A stretch of 64,000 nt of DNA from Mycobacterium ostraviense (GTDB taxonomy: Bacteria > Actinomycetota > Actinomycetes > Mycobacteriales > Mycobacteriaceae). The DNA lies in assembly GCF_002705925.1 (NCBI RefSeq), contig NZ_NKRE01000001.1, positions 457,116 to 521,115 of the forward strand, read 5' to 3'. Shown one piece after another: positions 32,545-40,007 of the stretch (position 1 is its first letter; the number at the start of each line of letters is the position of its first letter). The translations under genes and the position numbers were made by a program. The notes under the pieces were generated by a model, which saw only the letters and a list, made by a program, of their open reading frames with translations, was not told the origin of the DNA and ran no database searches.

Positions 32545-33551
32545 ATGTCGTCGAGTGCACCTGCGGATGCGGTGGTGGTCAGTCCTGCCGGGCGTCTTGA
32601 GGTGTTGTCGAGGAGCTGGCGGAGTTGACCGGTCAGCGCAACGCCATTGATGGGCGCATCGTGGACATCGTGGCCGAGATCGATCGCGACGAGTTGTGCG
32701 GGATCACCGGGGCGCGGTCGGTGGCGGCGTTGGTGGCCTGGAAGCTGGGCTGCTCGCCGGCCAACGCCCACACGATCACCACCATCGCCGGGCGGCTGCA
32801 GGAGTTCCCACGCTGCGCGGCGGGGATGCGGGAGGGCCGGCTGTCGCTGGATCAAATCGGCGTCATCGCCGCCCGGGCCGGCCAAGGATCCGATGAGCAC
32901 TACGCGCAGCTGGCGCAGGTGGCCACGGTCAACCAGCTGCGCACCGCGGTCAAGCTCGAACCGCGACCCGAACCCGATTTACGGCCGCAACCGCAGCCCT
33001 CGATCACCAAGACCTCCGACGAGCAGTTCAGCTGTTGGCGGATCACACTGCCGCACCCCGACGCGGCGAAGTTCGACGCCGCCTTGGCCTCGCATCGTGA
33101 TGCGCTGATCGCCGAGTGGAAACACGACCACGGCACCGGCCACGGCGCTGCAGATCAGCGGCCGCCGATGGCGGGCACCCTTGAGGCGTTTCTGCGCCTG
33201 GTCGAGGCCGGCTGGGACGCCGAGGCCACCCGCCGCCCCCAACGGACAGCACACCACCGTGGTGGTACACCTCGACGTCGAACAGCGCGCCGCGGCGCTG
33301 CATCTGGGCCCGCTGCTGTCTGAGGCCGAACGCCGATACCTGACCTGTGATGCCACCGCTGAAGTCTGGTTGCAACGCAACGGCCAGCTCATCGGCGCCG
33401 GCCGAACCACCCGCCTGATCAGCCGGCGGCTGCGCCGCGCGCTCGAGCACCGCCAGCGCACGTGCGCGGTTCCCGGCTGTGGCGCCACCCGTGGTCTGCA
33501 CGCCCACCACCTCCGCCACTGGGAAGACGGCGGCCCCACCGAGCTGGCCAA
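32545..33551 (+). pseudogene. REP13E12-family HNH protein, 5' part, disrupted by the mobile element
   Basis: A 13E12 repeat-family gene. ATG 32545 (SSSAPADAVVVSPAGRLEVL), a frameshift near 32605, then long open text ELAELTGQRNAIDGRIVDIVAEIDRDELCG... (DUF222), a second frameshift in a C-run near 33235, then HLDVEQRAAALHLGPLLSEAERRYL and the HNH core ...GCGATRGLHAHHLRHWEDGGPTELA. At 33548 the text is cut in the middle of the HNH motif; the missing 3' end, ANLVLLCPYHH..., resumes in the same codon phase at 63816. Already frameshifted copies of this repeat are common in M. tuberculosis. Confidence 0.92.
33548..33551. other. attL junction core (CCAA)
   Basis: The host text ...GAGCTGGCCAA ends here; following bases GCTCAAATG belong to the element. 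The same four bases CCAA occur at 63816-63819, where host text resumes with CCTGGTACTG. Joining the two sides restores the codons GCC-AAC-CTG (A-N-L) of the HNH gene. Serine integrases need only a short identical core, so four bases is acceptable. Confidence 0.85.
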
Positions 33552-33576
33552 GCTCAAATGTCGCTAAACTACCCTC

Positions 33577-35016
33577 ATGGCGAAACCGAGAACTCCCGGT
33601 CAACGCGTCGGGGTGCGGTCGGCGGCGATCTACGCCCGGATCTCCGCCGATGTGGAGGGCACCGGGCTGGGAGTGGCACGTCAGTTGGAGGACTGCCGCA
33701 AGCTCGCCGCTGATCGGGGCTGGCAGGTCGGCGATGAGTACGTCGACAACGATGTATCGGCCTACTCGGGCAAGCCGCGTCGCGAGTACGCCCGGATGTT
33801 GGATGACCTGAAATCCGGTGCGCGTGATGCGGTGATCGTCTACAACCTCGACCGTCTGCATCGTCGCCCGGTCGAGTTGGAAGACTTCGTCACCCTGTGT
33901 GAAGTGGCGGGCGTGCGCGATGTCGCCACCGTGACCGCCGACATCGATCTCGGCAACGATGACGGGTTGTTCATGGCCCGGATTTTCGCCGCGTTCGCCG
34001 CCAAAGAATCCGGCCGCAAATCCGCGCGTATCCGCCGCAAAATGCTGCAGAACGCCGAACAAGGATTGCCGCACGGCCCAGCGCGGCCGTTCGGCTACGA
34101 ACCCGACAAAATCACCCTCCGCCCCGACGAAGCGAAAGTCGTTCGGGAGATGGTGGACCGCTACCTGGCCGGGGCATCGATCCGATCGTTGACGATTTGG
34201 CTCAACGACACCGGGATCGCCCCGCCCGCGTCCACGTCGTGGCAGACCACCACCGTCCGCCACATCCTGGCCTCAGGACGGATTGCCGGGTTGCGCGAGC
34301 ATCACGGGGAGGTGATCGGTCCCGCGGCGTGGCCGGCGATCATCACCCCCGCCGAGCGGGACCGCATCCTCGCCCGGATGACTGCCCGCTCAGTGACCAA
34401 GACCCGCGCCCCACGCACCTACCTACTGTCTGGGATGCTGCGCTGCGGACGCTGCGGGAACCGCTTGTTTTCCCAAGCCCGCCACAACAATCCAACCAAC
34501 CGAGTCCGCCGCTACGTCTGCCTCAAAGGCCCCGACCACGGCGGCTGCGGCCGACTCACCGTGGTCGCGCAACCAGTCGAAGAACTGTTGACTGACGCGG
34601 TACTGACCCGACTGGACTCCCCGCAGCTCGCCGACGCCCTGAACGGGAAAGCCAGAGTCGACGCTGATGTCGCCGCGCTCGCTGCGCAGCTAGAAGCCGA
34701 CCAGGCCCGCCTCGACGAGCTCGCCGCACTCTATGCCGAGGGCGCGGTGACCGCACGGGAATGGATCGCTGCCCGCGACCCCATCACCAACCGCATCACC
34801 CAAACCCGCCGCGACATCGCAAAAGCCACCGACACCAGCTCAATAGTGGACCTCGTGGGCACCGGCAACGCGCTACGCGGCCAATGGGACGGCCTCGACA
34901 TCGACCGCCAACAAGCCATCATCAAATCAGTACTCGACCACGCCGTCATCGCACCCGGCACCCCCGGCTCCCGCGGCCTCGACATCAACCGCGTCCAGCC
35001 AGTTTGGCGTGTGTAG
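33577..35016 (+). CDS. int: large serine recombinase (integrase)
   Basis: 479 residues. Resolvase domain about 15-160: IYARIS with catalytic Ser23, GVARQLEDCRKLA, VIVYNLDRLHRRPVELE and FAAKESGRKSARIRRK. Recombinase domain about 180-290 (RPFGYEPD...STSWQTTTVRHILASGRIAGL). Zinc ribbon about 290-335 (CGRCGNRLFSQAR ... YVCLKG..CGRLTV; Cys pairs) and a C-terminal coiled coil about 355-420 that regulates synapsis. It starts 26 bp from attL, as expected for an element-borne integrase, and is similar in build to the phiRv1 integrase Rv1586c, whose attB is also in REP13E12. It catalyses attP x attB insertion and, with a directionality factor, excision. Confidence 0.95.
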   Translation: MAKPRTPGQRVGVRSAAIYARISADVEGTGLGVARQLEDCRKLAADRGWQVGDEYVDNDVSAYSGKPRREYARMLDDLKSGARDAVIVYNLDRLHRRPVELEDFVTLCEVAGVRDVATVTADIDLGNDDGLFMARIFAAFAAKESGRKSARIRRKMLQNAEQGLPHGPARPFGYEPDKITLRPDEAKVVREMVDRYLAGASIRSLTIWLNDTGIAPPASTSWQTTTVRHILASGRIAGLREHHGEVIGPAAWPAIITPAERDRILARMTARSVTKTRAPRTYLLSGMLRCGRCGNRLFSQARHNNPTNRVRRYVCLKGPDHGGCGRLTVVAQPVEELLTDAVLTRLDSPQLADALNGKARVDADVAALAAQLEADQARLDELAALYAEGAVTAREWIAARDPITNRITQTRRDIAKATDTSSIVDLVGTGNALRGQWDGLDIDRQQAIIKSVLDHAVIAPGTPGSRGLDINRVQPVWRV

Positions 35017-35254
35017 ATCGCGCTTCTGTCGCGCAGGCACGACTGTCGCAAACTGTTCCAGATTGGACCCGTGTGACAATCCGGCTGGTGTCCGACTTGC
35101 TATTTCGTCGTTCATGCCAGGCGTCCTGGTCAACGGCGACAGGCGCTGCCGACTTAGCATCGGATCACAGAGGGCGCACTGTGCAGATCAGTCCTGGCGA
35201 CCGGTGCGCCATGATCAGCCATGAGTGACACCTGACCGGCAGTGTGAAACCGGG

Positions 35255-35779
35255 TCACCTGAACAGCTCAGCGCCGGATCTCACGGGCAGGCGCATATCT
35301 GTGGCGAGTAGGGCATCGATCAGAGCGATAGTCTGGTTTTGGTCTCGGTCGAAGATCTCGGTGTGAGCTTGCGCGACCAGCCGCATCGTATCGATGAACG
35401 GTATGTGGCGCAGTTTCGCTTGTTCCACTGCCGCGCGTTCATCGAGAACTGCAACCAGTCCACGATGTTTGGCACAGGCGATGACGGCGCACTCGCCCAT
35501 GTGCTCACCAGTGCCGCCCCCAAGCACCACTTTGACGTGCAGTGCTGTCCATTGTTCGTCGTCATTCATGAATATCCGCTCTGCCCACGCTGCCGAATCC
35601 ACAGAAGGCACACCAGGATGGAGGTTTCTTGCCTTGTCGATCTCCACTTCGACCTCGCGCGGCACCAGCACGATGCCCTGAGGAGCCAAGCGCTCAAGGA
35701 CACCGCTGTGACCGGCGCGGCAGAAATGGGTGAATGTGCTGGTGTCCATCACCCATTGCGCGGCGGGGTCAGTCCCCAC
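35255..35779 (-). CDS. PIN-like domain protein, putative toxin
   Basis: 174 residues. Pattern of acidic sites of PIN nucleases: VMDTSTFTHFC (first Asp), REVEVEIDKA (Glu), GECAVIACAKHRGLVAVLDERAAVEQAK (Glu/Asp cluster). PIN proteins are metal-dependent RNases. The start overlaps the end of the upstream XRE-ImmA/IrrE gene by 11 bp, so the two are co-transcribed and translation is coupled. The pair has the arrangement of Rv2515c-Rv2514c of M. tuberculosis (HTH-DUF955 protein with a PIN-like partner), a predicted toxin-antitoxin system. Toxicity is inferred only. Confidence 0.75.
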   Translation of the reverse strand: MGTDPAAQWVMDTSTFTHFCRAGHSGVLERLAPQGIVLVPREVEVEIDKARNLHPGVPSVDSAAWAERIFMNDDEQWTALHVKVVLGGGTGEHMGECAVIACAKHRGLVAVLDERAAVEQAKLRHIPFIDTMRLVAQAHTEIFDRDQNQTIALIDALLATDMRLPVRSGAELFR

Positions 35780-36869
35780 CGACCGCGAACAGCGTTCGTA
35801 GGCTGGCGAGAGATTCCGTTTCCCGCTCTGGAAGATCGTCGCGGGTCATCGTTGCGCGAAGCAGTTCGATTGTCCTGGCGGCGGTCAATCGACCGGATGT
35901 GTAGCCCTCTACACATGCGGCGGCGAACCCTGGTGAAAGATAAGGGCATTTCGGTTCGTCGTCCCAGGATAGTTCCAGCCGAACGTAATCCCCGTGGCGG
36001 GGTTCATGGTCCAGTAGAGACTGAAACACCTCATATGAAATGAGGTCCAGGTTCTTTAACTGACCGACCGCCGCCTTCCAGCTCAGCCGAAACTGTGCTC
36101 CGACAGCGAGTGCACGGTCACGGGTGCTCCATTCGCTGTGTTCGTTCCAGACCTTTACCACTCCTGCACGAGGAGCGAGGAAGTGGATGGCGAATGACAT
36201 GATCATCTTCTCGTGATCATCACCTGGTGACCCGTCATAGGCGTCGCCACACAGCCAGTGCCCGAGTTCATGCGCGAGGGTCATACGCCGTCGACCAGAG
36301 CGAACGTGCCCGTTGACAACGGCAACCGCCACGCCGTGGCTGACCTCAACGCACCCACCGTCAGGTCCGTTCTCGCCCAGCGACGCCGCATAGGTGTACA
36401 GCCCCAATCGTTCGCACACGTGCGCGAGGTGGTGTACGGGCTCATTGCCGATATCGAGCTGGTCTCGGACGTGCCTCGCCAATTGCTCGGCATCCTGGTG
36501 AGTGTGCGGGGTACGTGCCTCCTGGTCCCGCTTGACGGGATGAAGCAGGCCCATGTCGAGCAGCGTCCGCGTATCGCTGGCGAACAACTCGATCTCGTCG
36601 TCGAGGGCCCGCGAGGTCTCATCGGGTCGGGCGCTGTCTGACCGGCGGCTGACCACTGCTGGCAGCGGCTCGTTGACGAAGAAGGCGAGCGGACGCCTCA
36701 GCGCCTCTGCGATGGCGACCATCTCGGTCATGGCGAGTTTGCGTTCGCCCTTCTCGGCACGAACCAGCGCCGTGCGCTCCATGTCGACCAGCTCAGCGAG
36801 TTTGCTCTGAGGGATGCCCGCGTCTTCTCGCGCTCGGGCAACACGGTGTCCAAGCGTTACGTGGTCCAT
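35769..36869 (-). CDS. XRE regulator with ImmA/IrrE metallopeptidase domain
   Basis: 366 residues. N-terminal HTH_3 about 5-62 (LGHRVARAREDAGIPQSKLAELVDMERTALVRAEKGERKL), then an ImmA/IrrE (DUF955) peptidase domain with the zinc motif LAHELGHWLCGD (H-E-x-x-H, about 220). Such proteins repress and are inactivated by, or cleave, repressors after damage. ATG 36869 is chosen because the HTH starts right after it; the frame upstream is not protein-like. A perfect 8-bp inverted repeat covers this start codon (36867-36889), pointing to self-repression. Upstream in an operon with the PIN gene; SIR2 gene lies 147 bp further upstream on the same strand. Confidence 0.88.
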   Translation of the reverse strand: MDHVTLGHRVARAREDAGIPQSKLAELVDMERTALVRAEKGERKLAMTEMVAIAEALRRPLAFFVNEPLPAVVSRRSDSARPDETSRALDDEIELFASDTRTLLDMGLLHPVKRDQEARTPHTHQDAEQLARHVRDQLDIGNEPVHHLAHVCERLGLYTYAASLGENGPDGGCVEVSHGVAVAVVNGHVRSGRRRMTLAHELGHWLCGDAYDGSPGDDHEKMIMSFAIHFLAPRAGVVKVWNEHSEWSTRDRALAVGAQFRLSWKAAVGQLKNLDLISYEVFQSLLDHEPRHGDYVRLELSWDDEPKCPYLSPGFAAACVEGYTSGRLTAARTIELLRATMTRDDLPERETESLASLRTLFAVGGD

Positions 36870-36889
36870 GTGTGCGATTTTCACACATG
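36867..36889. promoter_or_regulatory. perfect inverted repeat at the XRE-ImmA start, likely operator
   Basis: CATGTGTG - 7 bp - CACACATG. The left arm includes the start codon of the XRE-ImmA gene (minus strand). An arm of 8 bp with exact symmetry and this location fits the operator of a dimeric XRE repressor. No other copy was noticed in the window. Confidence 0.65.
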
Positions 36890-37016
36890 AAGGTCGGAGT
36901 GTCGATACCGGGCCCTCTACCTGCGGAATTACGCGGCTGTAGTTCCCAGCCCAACGACACCACTGCCGCAGAACCATGGGAGATGGTCACGGTCTCCGGA
37001 GCCGGCGAGATCGGAC

Positions 37017-38606
37017 TCACGCAGCGGTCCAGTCCGCCTTGGGACCGTACTTGAGTAGGTCGTAGATGCACACCGCCTTCGTGAACTGTGAGGTCATTTT
37101 GCCGTCCTCGTCGGTGTATTCATTCTCACATTCGATTAGGAAGTTCTTGAGCACCCGAGGCTCTATTGCGGTGTGCGCGAACGCCCCGAAGTGTGCCAGC
37201 ACCTCATCGGTCGTGCAGTACTGGATCATCCCCTTGAGCGACTTATGTGTCTGCGCAAGAGTTTTCGCCTTGCGCATAATGCTGGTGCTGGGCCGCAGGT
37301 TGCTGGTGTCCTGAATGCGTTTCAGCAACTTTGGTGAGATGTCCTGGTCGTCCTTGATGTGCCCGCTGGTGTCGAGATACCCCGCCGCCCTCAGATACTT
37401 GTACATCGGGAAATTGCCGGCACGACTCATCATCTCGGGCAGCGTCATCTTCACCACGAAGTCAGAATCGAATTCCGCTGTCTCGTGCAGCACGTCGTGG
37501 CAGAGATCCTGGCGGGCGACCATCTTGTATCCACGCTTCTGAACCGCGGCAATAACTCCCACTCCGACGACGAACTCTGCATCGTCGTCAACAACTGCGT
37601 CGAGGTCGGTCACGTGCAGGAGCCTGTCCTGAGCCTCACTGTCGAGTACGAGCTTGTACAGTTTCTCCTTGATCTGGCGCAGGGTCCGCCTCGGAATCTT
37701 CTGATCGAGAGCGGCTAGGACATCGAAGATCGCCTGGAAGTCGGGCACGGTGATCGCGCGAACGGGCACGTTGTGGGCATTGGCACCAATAACCGTCGGC
37801 ACCATCGAATGCTGGCTACCTTCCTGCCAGTTCACGAACAGCAACCGATCCTGCAACCGCGACATGTGCTCGTCGGTGAGACAACTGGCAAGACTTCCAA
37901 GGATCGACTGGACGTTGCTGTCGGTCATGCTGTAGCCGATGAAGATCACCGGATGCTCGGCGAAGAACGTCAGGAGCTTCGCCGCGAGGTAGGCGTTGCG
38001 GTCGCGAAACACTGCGTAGTCGGACTCTGTGATGACTAAACTGTTCGGGTCGTCCAGACTGCCGTGGATCTTGTAAATCTCGGCGATTCCAGTCGGATCG
38101 GAGAAGACAAGCTCATCCTGCCCGACGAACACACGATAGTCGGGGAAGACCGTCTCAAGGAACGGGTCGTAGTTCGTCGTGATGATCGCGTCGACCTTGG
38201 CGTTACGCAGTGCATCGACCTCTGACCTCAGCGCTCTGGGAATCGAACTCTTTAAACCTATGTCCTTCAGAACCTCGGCGACATAGATCTTGAGCGCGCT
38301 GTCGGGTCGAATCAGCTTGTCGGAGTGCTTATTCCGCAGCGGCTTCTCCTTGGCAGTCCACAGCCTGTCCTTGAGCGGCTCCACGAGTAGCTCGGCAATC
38401 TTCGGCAGGTCTTCGCTGGCGGTCGACCTGTAGTAACTGAACTCACGGTCGGTCATGCCTGCCAGCATTTCCAGCAGTGACTGCCAGTCCGGCATGTTGA
38501 GATATCGCCGCGAAACCCCCGACCCAGCGAACAGGATCGGCGCAGCGGCGAAGCGCGCGAGATGCGCAGCAAGGTCGCTGCGGAACTTGTCATCGAACCC
38601 TGCCAC
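37017..38606 (-). CDS. SIR2-family protein, putative NAD-dependent defence effector
   Basis: 529 residues, GTG start. SIR2-like domain about 15-290: ILFAGSGVSRRY (glycine loop), IITTNYDPFLE (TTNYD motif), YKIHGSLDDPNSLVITESDY (catalytic His) and FIGYSMTDSNV. The C-terminal about 240 residues are unlike known sirtuins and may sense a trigger. SIR2_2 proteins of this layout occur in anti-phage systems (DSR, Thoeris, SIR2-HerA, short Ago partners) and deplete NAD+ on infection. No HerA, Ago or TIR partner is adjacent, so this would act alone or with the neighbouring XRE-ImmA/PIN pair. Function inferred from family. Confidence 0.8.
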   Translation of the reverse strand: MAGFDDKFRSDLAAHLARFAAAPILFAGSGVSRRYLNMPDWQSLLEMLAGMTDREFSYYRSTASEDLPKIAELLVEPLKDRLWTAKEKPLRNKHSDKLIRPDSALKIYVAEVLKDIGLKSSIPRALRSEVDALRNAKVDAIITTNYDPFLETVFPDYRVFVGQDELVFSDPTGIAEIYKIHGSLDDPNSLVITESDYAVFRDRNAYLAAKLLTFFAEHPVIFIGYSMTDSNVQSILGSLASCLTDEHMSRLQDRLLFVNWQEGSQHSMVPTVIGANAHNVPVRAITVPDFQAIFDVLAALDQKIPRRTLRQIKEKLYKLVLDSEAQDRLLHVTDLDAVVDDDAEFVVGVGVIAAVQKRGYKMVARQDLCHDVLHETAEFDSDFVVKMTLPEMMSRAGNFPMYKYLRAAGYLDTSGHIKDDQDISPKLLKRIQDTSNLRPSTSIMRKAKTLAQTHKSLKGMIQYCTTDEVLAHFGAFAHTAIEPRVLKNFLIECENEYTDEDGKMTSQFTKAVCIYDLLKYGPKADWTAA

Positions 38607-38751
38607 TGATCACCTTCCGATTGACGGCAACGTCAACCGGCAGAGTATCGCGGCCGTTGCTGTTAACTGGGCTAAATAGGTGTAAGCGATCAGAGTCCGC
38701 ATGGCTCCGCCCCCGGTCTTGACGGCAGGGGGCGACTCGACCCAAGCGGAA

Positions 38752-38964
38752 TTAGGCGCTGGTTGCCATGTGATGCTGTGCAAGATGGCTGCGCGCGTGC
38801 TTCTCGACGAACAGCGGAACGAAATCTCGAATCGGACTCGCATCAAACCGAGCGTGAGCCTTACGGACCGCAGCATCAACATCCGCCAACGTGACCCCGG
38901 GAAACTCCTGGATCAGTCTGCGCTCAACCTCGGCCAACACCGTCTGCTCGGCAATCTCGATCAT
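38752..38964 (-). CDS. small three-helix-bundle dimerization domain protein
   Basis: 70 residues from ATG 38964; the frame stays open up to 39054. Text EQTVLAEVERRLIQEFPGVTLADVDAAVRKAHARFDASPIRDFVPLFVEKHARSHL matches a small actinobacterial family annotated as three-helix bundle dimerization domain (DUF3562). Frequent on mycobacterial mobile elements and near antibiotic-induced genes; role unknown. Divergent from the next small gene. Confidence 0.65.
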   Translation of the reverse strand: MIEIAEQTVLAEVERRLIQEFPGVTLADVDAAVRKAHARFDASPIRDFVPLFVEKHARSHLAQHHMATSA

Positions 38965-39086
38965 CGGCCACCAGGATCCATGTCCAGTCCGATCGCCGTC
39001 AACCAACAGAACTATGAACCTCAGACGGCCGGCGAAGGTAGTCCGCTGGCACACCAGGTCACCGCAGAAGTGACACGATAATCCTC

Positions 39087-39449
39087 ATGACCGATCCGAA
39101 TGTCGCTCAGGCCGCGCTGCTGATCACCGCCATCAACGAGCAGCTTCGCGACATGACACGGAGGCTGGCGGTCGCCGAGCGTGAAGGGGCCTGCGGGCAC
39201 CACCCGGCACGGGCACAAGAGATGCGCTCGGTCACCGCCGAGCTTCGCCGCGACATCGACCGGGCCCAGTTCCTCATCACGCGGCTACGCCACCGCTTCC
39301 CCGAAGTCGACGTCTACGCGCCGACTACGGCGGCGGACGGGACGGAAGGTGAGGTGCCGATCACCGAAGCCGCTCGCAGTGACAATGCCCGGAATCGGGC
39401 ACCAAACAGCTCGACGAGCAGCGACGTGCGCCGAGTCATCGCAGGCTGA
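39087..39449 (+). CDS. hypothetical protein
   Basis: 120 residues. N-terminal two thirds helical with charged heptads (INEQLRDMTRRLAVAEREGACGHHPARAQEMRSVTAELRRDIDRAQFLITRLRHRFPEV), polar tail of low complexity. Divergent from the three-helix gene with a 122-bp gap. No family recognised. Its codon choice fits the neighbours, so it is likely real. Confidence 0.5.
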   Translation: MTDPNVAQAALLITAINEQLRDMTRRLAVAEREGACGHHPARAQEMRSVTAELRRDIDRAQFLITRLRHRFPEVDVYAPTTAADGTEGEVPITEAARSDNARNRAPNSSTSSDVRRVIAG

Positions 39450-39685
39450 ACCGCAGCACTTACTGCCCTCAATAGTGCGGCCGGCAGGTCGTCTCCCAGG
39501 GATATACCGCCCTCAGATTCGCGGCGAGAACAGCTGACGCCCAGCGTCACAGATCGACGTCGGTTTCCACTCTCCCCGACGACTCCTGATGTCGCCGCCG
39601 GACCGAGACCATCGATAAAGCACTACATCGACGACAACAACAACCGTCCCCTCGTCTTCTCTGGTCGCAGGCGACGGTGCGGGTC
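39450..39685. other. non-coding stretch downstream of the hypothetical gene
   Basis: No gene was found between the hypothetical gene end and the long inverted repeat that starts at 39686. Together with the repeat it makes about 300 bp of untranslated DNA between two convergent units, a possible place for a replication origin of the AICE core. Confidence 0.4.
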
Positions 39686-39756
39686 GTGACGGGTGATGTC
39701 AAGGCTCGAACCGTGGTTCGCCCGCACGCGGCGCTGGCGTTGACATCACCCGTCAC
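39686..39756. repeat. 17-bp perfect inverted repeat, 37-bp spacer
   Basis: GTGACGGGTGATGTCAA (39686-39702) and its exact complement TTGACATCACCCGTCAC (39740-39756). The right arm contains the stop codon of the zinc-ribbon frame that ends at 39746. It lies at the 3' end of the repSA operon. It may be a replication or transfer site (in pSAM2 the origin is close to repSA) or a long-loop terminator; no T-run is present. Confidence 0.7.
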
Positions 39757-40007
39757 AACTCAGCTTGGAGTTCTTGCATCCAGGAGAAGAACAGTGCCAT
39801 ATAGGCGCTTCGTCATGCTCGGCGGGATCGACTACTCGTGGTTTACCGCAGCAACATCGCGATGTCAGCCAGCACGGTGGGGTTGGTGACGGCAACCGAT
39901 ACCTGTTGGCGTTCGCACGATTCCGTGAGCCATTCGGTGAACTCTTCACGGCTGTACGATCTTTCGTCTCGGACATTCTTGGCGGTGTGGGGTTGTGGGC
40001 TAACCAT
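39746..40007 (-). pseudogene. small zinc-ribbon-like protein after repSA, frameshifted
   Basis: ATG 40007 overlaps the repSA stop. The first frame codes 54 residues (VSPQPHTAKNVRDERSYSREEFTEWLTESCERQ..., ending TNPTVLADIAMLLR) and stops at 39843. A one-base shift there opens CCCGKPRVVDPAEHDEAPIWHCSSPGC..., a Cys-pair ribbon, to 39746. The two parts read as one protein of about 87 residues broken by an indel (or sequencing error). Position after the initiator is where AICEs often keep an excision or copy-control gene, but no HTH is visible. Confidence 0.5.

Noticed and set aside
32186..32650. 154-codon plus-strand frame before the REP13E12 gene
   Set aside because: Overlaps the PPE gene end and the frameshifted start of the 13E12 gene; text is not protein-like.
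36843..36860. Third copy of the TGTAACGCTT promoter (minus strand, GTAACGCTTG)
   Set aside because: Lies inside the first codons of the XRE-ImmA gene, lacks the CTCA box at the right distance and is most likely chance.
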